Assembly (NCBI GenBank): GCA_009617715.1
Contig: VTFK01000216.1
Coordinates: 248,001-312,000 of the forward strand
Source of the DNA: Plectrocnemia conspersa
Lineage: Eukaryota; Arthropoda; Insecta; Trichoptera; Polycentropodidae
Direction of reading: 5' to 3'
Length of the DNA stretch: 64,000 nt
In this document: piece by piece, positions 38,601-50,600 of the stretch
Layout: each line of letters begins with the position of its first letter
Numbering within the stretch: the first letter of the stretch is position 1
Program-made: the position numbers and the translations under genes
The notes under the pieces: model-generated
What the model was told of the DNA's origin: nothing
Database searches by the model: none
The model's input: the letters and a program-made list of their open reading frames with translations, nothing else

Positions 38601-41600
38601 ACATTTCCCAGTGGAATCTATTTTAAGATATACATTAGGATCGTTAACGAAAAGTAAGGATTTGATCTTACGAATAACTTTATTAATATTATTAACAAAC
38701 AGATATTTGAGGAGTTCCAAATGTAGCAATGTATTCAGATAACTTGTGTTTCCCATATTAAACAAATTGACAATGATTTAAAAAGTATGATTCAAAATAT
38801 TTAAGCATATTGTGGACGTTTTTTTATAAAAATGAAGCGTGACTAACTTTATTTAATACAAATTTTATATTTCTTAATTGATAATTTTCTCACAAAATTA
38901 AAATAAGAGAGCTAATTCGTTGCTTCTGATCTTTATGTATATATATTTTTGATATATGTATATCATATAAAGAGTGTAGAATATTAAGGACGAACTCACC
39001 TTAATTTTATATTTTAATTGCTAAAAATAACATGGTAAAAAGTTAATTTCCGAATAAACCTCTAAATATTTATAGCATAAGAAATATGCTTGCTCAATAT
39101 ATACACTGTGTCAGACTCATGCTTTTATGCCAGGGGCTAGGAAACTTTCTTAATTATTACCCCAAAATATATTAGTATAGAACGATATTACCCTTAAGAC
39201 GAAACTTTTATGCGCCCGCAAACAAATCTCCTTTCCACTCCACATCGACACAAATTATCCCTATAGTTGAATTAACAAAAAAAATTAATATCAAATAATT
39301 GACAAAAACTTTTAAAAAACATTTATTAAATATTATAATGATTGACTACAAAAATTGTCAAATATACTTAGCTTAAATAACTTAAATTTACGAAGAAAAA
39401 CATTTAAGAATTTTATTTCAATATCGAGATACAGCTACTATTTATAATGATATATTTATCGTATATAATGATTTCCAGAGGCGGTTATTTAATTGATATT
39501 ATTTTTTTTAAATAAATGAAAAACATTAAATGTTCGATTAATAAAAAAAAGTTCGAAGATATTTTAAATTTGTGTAGTTTTTTAAAAGTTCGGAAACCTT
39601 TATGTTCATGCTTTAAAAGAGAAACGGTCCAGACAGTCACACAGCAATTATTAACCAAAGGGTAAAATAACAATAATATTTTGTGCAGTTTAGAATGTAT
39701 AGTTTAGTGCGTAGAGAAATATTACTGTTTGATATGTACCGTTTCCGTCGCAATACATAAGAAAGGAAATTTTAACAAGTGGTTGCAAGAACTAAAATCT
39801 GGATTAATTACGCAGCAAGAGATGTTTTCATATTTAATAGAGCAATCTAAGGCTGCAACAATCACTTCTTTATTTGTTATTGAAACCTTAAGTGAATTCG
39901 TGGCTTCACTGCTTAAAAGCATAAACAAAAGCGAAATAAAAAGAGACATTCAAGATGTACAAAAATCTCGAAATACAAAAATGAGCAAGAAATGCAGATG
40001 AACGCCTCATGATATAAATATATTATTATTATTTATATTATATATATTTTATTAATCAGTGTATTATATTTTTCTTACAATTGCAAGAATCGATGGATAT
40101 CGATAATATTGTTCAATTGCTAGTTTTTATTGGTATGTTTCTAACAAATTTTTCTTTTAAAGACGAACCGTTAGAAACGATTTCGTTGCGTGGGAGGTAT
40201 TGATATTTTTACATGATTCAATAAACACGTAACCAAGATACAGTTGCCATTATTAAGACTAGTCTCAATTAAAACCTTGTGTCAGAATGACGAAAAATTT
40301 TCAAATATTTTGCGCTATCATTGAATCAATTATCAATATATTTAACAAGAGAATTAATACAAAACGTGTAAAATATATTTATATTAGCATTTAAAATTAT
40401 TAAACCGATTATAGAAAAATCTCTTTAACGGCGATTTTTTGAATCGATACTTGTTTTACGAAATCATTCATTTTCTTGGAGAAAGGTGAGATAATTTTTA
40501 TTTATATACTAGTTTACTATATTTGGGGTAATTTACTCTGTACTCGGACCCCTGTTTTATACATTCTTAACATGTAATATATGAAAGAAAAAAATAACAT
40601 CGCAGTTAGCCGAAACGGTTCATGCGTTTTTGCGTGACAGCGAAACTTCGTTCACTTGTTTTTAAGAGTTAAAAATGTAACTTAAAATAGTAAAAATATC
40701 GTGCAAACATAGTAATGATTTTAATGTCTATCAAAAGATGTCAATATATACATTTTAAATTATTTTTGTAGCTTGAAAAAATGTCACCTTTATCAAGACA
40801 TATACATTAAAAATTCTGCGAAAAAATCAGAACGTAATGTATTAAGATTAATGTTAATTTGCTCTTATATTCTCAAACGCTCGATTATGTTGAAACATGT
40901 TTTTAATAAGTTCGCCGTTCATATTCTATGCGTTTTATAGATAACTAATTTCAATGTAAAAGACAATTTTTTTATCAAATCCGGCAACCAATTAACCAAA
41001 TCGTTCATCGTCGACAAACGATCCCATTAAATCTCGCATAGCCTTGACCGTAACAAAAAAATTGACACCCAAAACACTTTCATTACACACATAATAAGGG
41101 TTGCGCAATTTAAACGCCATTCCGGCGAATTGCCCAGTGCGGGCGCCAATTAAGCCCACCGCGGCGCTTCATAAACTTTTGAATTCGCGCGCCCCCGTCG
41201 ACCCCCATCACGTTTTGAGTGGCCTCTCGACAACTAGTAAACACCGAGTGAAATATTAACGCGCCGAAACTCCCGTCACTGGAAAAGCGTCACAGCTCGG
41301 CAGCCGGTACGTGTATGGGCGTTCCTCCACTCGAATCTCGTGTGTGTAGTAACGAATCGAGTTTCCAGTGGCGGCTCGTGAATTAATGATGCGCGCCGGG
41401 CGGGCCCCGATAATTGTCGTCCCTGACACGTTTTGAGTTTGTCACGCTCGTCGCCGCTCTTGTATAATCAGAAAATGGATGTGTCAAGTAGAGAGGAGAG
41501 GACGCCTTCTCCGGTGGAAGGACTACGCCACATCTCTCTCACTGACACTCCCTCTTGGTCTAGGCTGACCGCAGTTTTGAACGGTATGCATAATAACGTT

Positions 41601-44600
41601 TTGTCAATCACTAATTTAAAATAGGGGGGGGGCAAAACATTTTGCCCCGCTCCTCTCTTTAATTTAAGTGATAAAAATTAATGGAATTTAATGAAGTACT
41701 ATGAATCTTAATAATAAAAAATGACGGCTAGCTGGCCAACTTTGGCAACCCCCCCCCCAGCCTCATCAAAAATTAAAGGGGTATCCTTCAAAAAAATCTA
41801 AAAAAAACAGTCTCGAACTATACCGAAAATATTTTTTAAAATATGGCATTTCAGTGATATCATATCGGAATACATATTCACCGGTAGATATATAATATAA
41901 TTTTACCAGTGAAAATACATTTTATCTGGCAGGTGCTATATATACAGTAAATGTCTATTTATACAGTGAAAATAAATTATTTCACTAGTGAAAAAATATA
42001 GTAAAATATAATTTAGCTGGTGATACACATTCACCGTAACATCTATTACAAACAATGCTATTAAAATGTTAAATTTTATTTTTTAAGCTTGCGTACCATT
42101 AAAAAGTCGTCATACGCTTTGAATTCGTGGATTCGAATACGTTTATATCAATATAATTTTTAAAAATGCAATTTTTGTGCTCAACTATCAACTTAAAATA
42201 ATTATTACTATATTCTCGACAAATTAAATCTATATCGGAATTTTTTTTCTGAGAATTAAGTCAGTAGTTATATTTATTTAAACGTTTTTTTTTTAAAATG
42301 TCAGTTACAAAAACGCTAAAAAACTTTGTGAGTTAAAAACATAATAAATTCACGATAATCATTACAAATAATTAGAAGATTACTCTTAAAACTCATTAGA
42401 CGCTTTATCAAAAGCCAAAAACAATTTTAAAATGAAAAAATATCATAACTAGCTGAAATTATTATCATTATAATGAAGTTGCTAAATTATAAATAATCTA
42501 ACAGATTATCCAGATCTCTTAAAACCATTAGATTTTTAATTTATTCCTGTATTTTACTTAAATTTTCAATTTCTTTTATCGTGAAATATTATTTTTATAA
42601 ATAGGTTACATATTGTATGTAATAAATATTTTAAATTTGTCATTTTTTAAATCTTATTTGCTGCTCTTATTTTTTTAATAACATTATTTGTTTTTTTTTT
42701 AGTTTTTCTCTGTTGAATATATAAAGCATTTCAATATAAAAAAAATCGTTAAATAAATAAATATTTATTGCATCAACATTTGCCTAAGCATACTATATAT
42801 TTTTTATGGTACTTATAGTCGAGTTTATGGTATAAGTATTTTTTGTCTAATTGCACTTGTCGGCGAGTCGAAAATAAAAATAGCATTTTTGTTAATTGCG
42901 CTTTTAGTGTTTATGCGATAAGTCCTTTTTTTTCGCGGTCAATGCGTTTTCGCAATACATAAATACTTTTATGTAAAAATAATAATAATAGTGCTTAACA
43001 TTTTTTTTATTGTGCTGCATTATTATTGATCACATTTTTCAATATTATCCTAATAAAATGTGTATATGAGTATAAATGTATTTATTAAGAAAATTGTAAA
43101 TACAATTTATTAAAGCCATTCATAAGTACTATAAGTAATTTCTTTGAATTAAAAAACTGTGAGACCAAATTATTAAAATAATGCATTTTTAATCTCTCTT
43201 CAGAATTTTTGTTCTTAGTAGATAATAAAAAAATCATTAAGGAAAGAGGCTGAATTTAGACCTTGCTTGCTCCTCCTTTTGCTCTCACCGTCCTGTCTTG
43301 TTTTTGTCTCGGGGAATTATGGTCAGCCTATCTCGGCCCGAAATTCGACTTTTGGCACGTGAGTGGCGTTCGCGAGCTTTCGCCTCCAAATTAGAAAAGC
43401 CTAGCACTCGCGACCTATCTCCTCGTGGACGACGAAAAAATTGTGGAAATGTTTTTTTTATGGAAGGAAAATGCTGAGCTTTGGTATAAATGGGTTATGG
43501 GATTTTTTACGTAAATCTGTATGATTTATTGACTGGTAGATCGGAATTATTTCATTATTATTTCCTTTGATTATGTAACTCGGTGATGTTTAACCCTTTT
43601 AAAGCAAAACTATTTTTTATATGTGTTAATAAAACTAAATGCAATCAAAATTGCAGATGGACTTATGCCACAGCAATTATTTCAGCGATTCAGTTCATAT
43701 TACATATAACTAGAGCTCTACTATTATTTTATCAGTACATCCAATCTCTTCATGTGTTTCATAATTTAAATTTGAGTTAATTTATTAGTCTCCGAAGATT
43801 GAGTTAAACTCTGGACTTAAGACGTCGTAGCTAGATCAAGGTTGACATGAAGAGGGAAGCGGTTAATAACTTGCCCTTTGTCTTAAATCGCGATTAACTG
43901 GTAGTAAGTTATAATTGGAGGTTTTTGTCAATTCCGAATGGAAAGTAATTATTTGCGCTATGTATGCGCTTTTAACTGCCTAATAAGTATAGAGAAGATC
44001 ATTTCACTTATCCACTTTTGATGTGTGCATTTGAGGGTGGAATAAAATATATTTATTTATATCAAATCGTTAAGGTTTAAACAGGTGGAAATTCAACAAC
44101 ATTGTAAACACATTCCACGGCTATCTTTCAGAATTTGCTACTTGCATACATTATGTTGTGTTTGTAATATCTGATTGTTACGTACGAAAGCAATTGTCGG
44201 CATAACAATTCTACTTATCTTGTTTATTGCGCTTTTAACACGTGTATATGCTACAAGTCTGTTTCTCATGGGCAATGCGTATTTGCAATAAGTGTTGGAT
44301 GATTCCCCACAAGTTCTGCACCTAATAAAATTAGTTTTGAAGTAGAAAAATCATTGATACCATTATTTTCTCTAAATAAAATCATTCCAGTAAATTATAC
44401 GCATGATAATAATAGTGTAATAACATTAAACATTTAATTTCATGAGACCTTAATAATTTAAAATGGCTACTGCTTTTACTAAATTTATAACTCACTACAT
44501 GCATATAAAGTAATTTACATATATCATTTTTTTATGTTATCGTATTGATGATTTAATAACTCATAGTTAGTGATATTAATCGTAGGTAGTAATGACATTG

Positions 44601-47600
44601 CCAATGTTTGTTTAATTTTTAGTAAATGTATCGCTATTTTTTTATGTATTGTACATTAATATTTGTATTGCGTATTTCAAAATTAATAACGCTTACAATA
44701 AATGTATATAAATAATAATAATTAAAGATGACTATCGCAAAAATACGGACCTTAAATTTCCGAAAGACATACATTAACCGTATGTAGATGCGAGCGATAG
44801 CAATTCCGGCTACTACTTTTGAATGCGTTATTACAAATATTGATCGAAAAGGGCGAATTACAACCCTTTTTCCAGAGAAACGATTAATGAAGCTATTACC
44901 CAATCGTTGCTTACATATTTTATAGCATTGCGCCGTTTTATTTGCACGGTAAATAAATATATTGTAACTCTTGCCTATCGGGTAGTGGTGAAAAATATAT
45001 TATTATTGCTATTTCGTATCGCATTCCGTACGCCGACCGTTTGGAATTCGAAACATTTCGTGGCAATGGATTGTGTTTCGTAGTAACGTAGTAACGCAAT
45101 AGGTATGTAATTGCGGAATTCGCTCCAGATCTAATTCGATTAAGATGTTGAAACATAAAGTAGTCGAACAACTAAAACTACGTAAAACGACAAGTGTATT
45201 TCATTCAACGTGTCAATATATTCAGTCCTGTCTTATTTAATTTTTAACTATACAGTAAAATCTGTATAAAACGGACAAAATATCCGGTTATATGTGAAAA
45301 TTATTAAAAATATCCTGTTAATGTTATACATATTTAAACACAAGTGCCGAAGCTCATAAACAATGTTCTGCGTATGATAAGGCATACCCAGGTCTTCCGA
45401 CCTGGGTACCCAGTTACTCGCACGTTTTTATTAGAACCAGGTACCTTAGTATCCGGTTATTTTATTTCAATATAATCAGTGGCGTAGCTATGAGGGGCCG
45501 AGGAGTGGGCCGCGCCGGGCGGCACTTGCTTGGGGGCGGCATATTCGCGATGGGATCATCTAATGTGGTTCTTAGCCCTGAATGCACTAAAACATATATA
45601 TATCCACGAATAACAAGAGCTTAATAATAACCAATTTATTATTTTAAGAAATGCTGATTTTATGACCCTGCAAAAAATGTATGGGGGGGTGGGGTGGTAG
45701 CAATTTTAAGGATCGCCCTAGGCGGCACATAACCTAGCTACGCCACTGAATATAATACTTGATCTCTTCATGTGAAATATATTTTTCACACAAATTTCAA
45801 GATACTATTTTGCAAAACTCATATAAAGATTAAGCGTGTAGTGAGAGCGGTGTATTGAAATGAGACAGGAAATCCCTATTTAACAATCCGATAGTTTTAT
45901 GACACATTTCATTTCGGCATTCTCAAACATTTGCCGTTTAACAAAATAAAATGGGAGTGTTCGCTTAAAATACACACGGCATACTCAGGAGACGGTCGTA
46001 CACAAAAAAACGGCATTGTTATTATTTACCGTCAATAATTTATTATTGCTTGTTATCCATCGGTTGATGGATAGCTCTCTAGCAAGAGATGTGAACAGAT
46101 TTTTTTAATACTCCAATGATATCAATTACACATAATAAATTATTTGATTAAATATTTAATATTTATTATCAGCTTAGATGTAACAAAATATATTTATTCT
46201 TCACTTTTGAAAATATGAAAAGAGCAAATTTTGCTTCATAAATAAAATAATATGAACTTTTCACTCAAAATTTTATATTGCTTTCAAGATTATAATCCGC
46301 GAGAGTTGACAATGATCGGCACTTCATAAAGTTTCTGTTAATCCTTTGACTCATAGTAGAAACACCTTTTTGGCTGTCAACAATATATTGGGACGGGTGA
46401 GCCCTTTCACGTGCTTTTACGATAAGCAAATTTATATATTAAAATTATATCACGCTCACAGACAAAAGACAAACAAGAGTAGTTATTAAATATTTTTTAT
46501 GATATATATTTTAAACCTACTTCATCATTACTTAAAATCAGATAATATTTTCAATCTATTTATAGAAATTTAACTGACATTGCAGTGTGCCGTTTATTTT
46601 ATTTCTAAAAAAACATGGAAAATCTACTTTCATATAACGGACTTTCGTCTTTAATGGACACCCGCTATATCGAGGTTTTACTGTAGAGCTATTGTGATTG
46701 ATTTTATTTGATTTTAAAAAGTCATATCTTTATGATGCATCGCCTATTTCAGGCGAAATAGTGAGAAAATGGATTATATTAGTATCATAGTGGTTTCTCG
46801 TATGGCCTTTTAGGTGAACAAGAATTGGATTGGATAGAGCTTTTATGTGAATATAGAACACTAATATTTTATTTAATACACACATAAGGAAGCTGAAGAT
46901 GCGATACAAAAATGATTGAAAAACGAGTGGACGTGCCTTAAATTTATACTTGTTCTTAAAATATGGAATCATTGTAATATTTTTTACGGTGGGTAGTGTG
47001 AGATTATAAATGTTTATGTGTCAGTGAAATGTGGGAGTCTAAAATGGGAATGGTATACATTAATATTATGCGTCCTAAATTGGTGATATTGCTAGTCACT
47101 CTGCAATGAAAACGCTACTCTAAATTTCTCCAAATTCATTATTCTTCGCATAAAGGTAAAAGGAACCGCTACGCTATAATCCATTACTTTATACCACCTT
47201 CTTGTGATATAAAAGAAGAAGGTATAATATACAAGATGAAAAAATATTTTTAAATTGCTTGAAAAAACAACAGGTGGTGAGATCTGAATAAATTTTCTTC
47301 TCTCATCATAGCCCCATCATCATTATATTTTCGACCCATTTTTTCAACACCCTGTACAAACACAAATATAATATTCATAATCGAAAATCAATACAGCAGT
47401 AGAGAAGCATGCTCGAATATTACATAAACCGAGCGCTGCAGCAGGATGTTTCGCATAACAAACTTATCCTTACTCCCCTATATTTCTTTGTCTCCCACCT
47501 TCTCTTTATATTAACTTCGCGCAACTTTCAGCAATATATTAACGTTTTGTTTTCTTCGTTTTGTCCGCAGGAAAATGGGCGCAGTGTACCGGACCTCACG

Positions 47601-50600
47601 GCGTCCCCAGGGCGTGCGCCCCCGCCCGCCCGTCTCAAAGATCAACCGCCCATGGTTATCCAGAGTGATTTCCGAAAGGTAATTTTCAACCGAAAAGTTT
47701 AAAGCGTAAAATCGCCCATCGCGTGATATAGTCACACTATCCTTGAGAAAGCAAGTGCCGGAAGGCGTTAGTGTGTCAGTGATCCGCGCTAAATAAATCC
47801 GAGTGGCGATCAACAAACTTGTCCGTGGTTAGCTCGGGGGATGGGACTGGAAACAGAACAAAGAAGCCGGGGGTGGTAGTGTTTGTTTTCACCGAAGCCA
47901 ATTTTATGGACGGAATCGAATCGAATGGAGTCTGGGATTGACGGGGCATTACTCAATCGAGGGGATCGCTTTGCTGCTATCTTCTTTCGATTCTGCGTTG
48001 AAACGAGATATTTTTCAGATTACATTTTTTTCATTTTACTGAATTAATCATGTTTATGCGATACAGAGATTATCTTTCTGCGTCACTATTTAGATTATGA
48101 GTTTCTGAAAAGTTGTTCTTTCAAGAGTTGTTATGACCACGCTTTATGTTTATTGACGCTCCGTTTAGCTTAAGCTTTGTTAGGTAAAGTAAAAGCATTG
48201 CAAGAAAGTATTACAAGGATACTCTGAAATTTTGGACAAAATGTTTCCTGAATCGTTATTTTAATATTTAATCTATTTAGCAACAATGAGCATATTTAAG
48301 AGTTTCTTTGCAATAAAAAGTTAGCCCAAATATGTACATATTTTAATAAACGTCCATGCAATGATCTAGTTCTGATATCGCGCTTTCAAAGATGTTTTTA
48401 ATACAGATATTAAATTTATCCTAATAGTCGCCAAATTCATAAAAAAACGTATAGATTCTCTGAACTATTCCGAAAAAATATAATCATGCTCGCATTAAAA
48501 TAAGCAGCATTTTTATAAATCATTTTAGGGTTGTGAGCCACACAAGGAACATACTACATAGCTTGTACGCCTTATATTCACCTTATCAGAGGTCAATGTT
48601 GTATTTTTTCATAATTTTCAATTCACTGACTACCAATTCAGCGCCCGTTTCATCGTTCATCTGAGATAAGTGCTTCGATCGCCTCACCCTCGTACCGTCT
48701 CTGTACCATAGTTTAAGAATCTCTGCCCTAGAGAGTCGCGATTACGTCCCATATCAAGAACATCAGCGCTCAAGTCATTTAAATATTTTCAGCATTAAAT
48801 ACAAAGAGCTGGAATAATTTATTTAGAATAGTGCACATATTTTAATATTTATTGAATTTTATTTACATATATACATGTGCAAGTCAGAACAGCTTTAAAC
48901 CAATTAAACATATTTAATTATTTACTTATCACAATGCGTCCAGTGTGTTTGGATGAAGACAAAGAAATATTATCCGACAGATTGATAAAAAGTTTAATAG
49001 CTGTGATAATTTGAGAGGTGTCCAATACTCGTGTTCTTGCATGCGGTCTTAAAGACAAGCGCTATTACTTTTATCGCACACAAAAACGAAGTCTTCTATA
49101 ATCTCCGGTTTATGTGTATTCCTTACCAGCAGCTTAAAGAAGTGCTTTGCAAGTACACTCGTCTATGCGACTCCGTGAAATCATATCTATGGTTCTTAAT
49201 CGAATATTTAAATATTGGATTATTCGAATTATTTGCTTATATGAATATTAGAAAAATTGCTCGAATATTCGTTGATACTACCTCAAATAAAATTTAGAAT
49301 TAAACAGTTTGCATACTCGAGCAACACAGGTAGTCGTATCTTCTCACAACATACCCATGTAACTAGTGCCGCTCTAAAATTTATGATTCTTTATGCAAAA
49401 TGCAAGACAATGAAACGCTCCTTCTGAACAACAAAAATGTTTTTACGCCTTAAAAAAACATTTCCAAATATAATGTTTATCGGCGTATCTACTATGACCG
49501 AAATTCACAGAACTTGTTCGTTTAACGAAACAAAATGTTGGAAAGACCCACCTTTTATAATCATTTATCGCTTATCTCCAAAGCAAGTATGCGTCGCAAA
49601 TTTTTGTGAAGTTCATTTTACGTATTTGTGTTAGTTGTTACAAGACGCAGAGACTATTTTAATAAGTTTAATAATTTGATCGCGAATTATTTATTTATAT
49701 GAAAATTCGCACAAAACAAACCCCGATACGGATCTGCTCTTTATGTATATAAAATTCGTTCTATACATTATTAGCTATTGTATATACAATAAATTCGATA
49801 AAATGATGTATTTGGAATGTTCCATATTTTTTTCTGAATTAATTCAATCACATCTGATGCTAATTCTGGTAATTTTAAAAAGATGAAATGACGTCCCTGA
49901 TCAAAAAGTATGTAATAATAAATTAAGCGTTTTTCTTTTGCCTCCTCACTGATCAGTAATTCGCATAGCATTGTGTTATGCATATTTTATAAAATACAAA
50001 AAGTTTAACGATTATTAAAGTAGTTAATGGTTAGTTAAAATATGTTTTTTTAATAAATAAATAAATAATCAATTAATTGGTTGGATAATTAATATCGGTA
50101 AAAGTCGAGAAGAAAATCACGAATATATTCAAATATTCGAATACTTTATCCATTTTTTATTCAATATTCGAATAGTTGGATACTACGAATAACTGAGAAC
50201 CCTACACCTCCCATAATACATATTTTCTTGTGTAATCTGAGAAACACTTTTTTGACATTTTTTTATTAAAAGTGAGTCGGCTGCATTATTCAGTAACCAA
50301 ATCAGAGAAATATGCTCAAAGATGCTGCGCACTAGGTTATACAAGGTGCACAGTTCCCTTGAGCTTCTCAATCGATTGTGCGTATCACCGTACAAATCCC
50401 AAGATCTTAAAGGCTTTATTGCATAAGTTTTTTATATGTTGCTGAAATATGTATTCCTCTTGAAATAGCACACAACAATCGGAAACTATTTCTGTGCAAT
50501 GGAGCACATTGTTATCCATTTAATTAAGAGTTCTTGCTCTAAATTAAATTGCTCTAAAAATCTAAACTAATGAACAAATAAACCAAATACTATTCATAAA

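Larger units (their letters stand above)
26685..47570 (+). other. Syd-1 intron 1 (20.9 kb)
   Basis: Bounded by AAG/GTAACG and TTGTCCGCAG. CpG-rich for its first 600 bases, then AT-rich. It holds a Tc1-like element, LINE scraps, a tRNA-like sequence, a pogo-like element with a nested hAT MITE, an interstitial TTAGG run, and GC-rich islands at about 35.45-35.65, 41.1-41.6 and 43.3-43.45 kb that may be regulatory. No other gene is supported. Confidence 0.75.

Noticed and set aside
41475..41584. Alternative coding first exon of Syd-1
   Set aside because: It ends in phase 1 while exon 2 is entered in phase 0, so the join would be out of frame.
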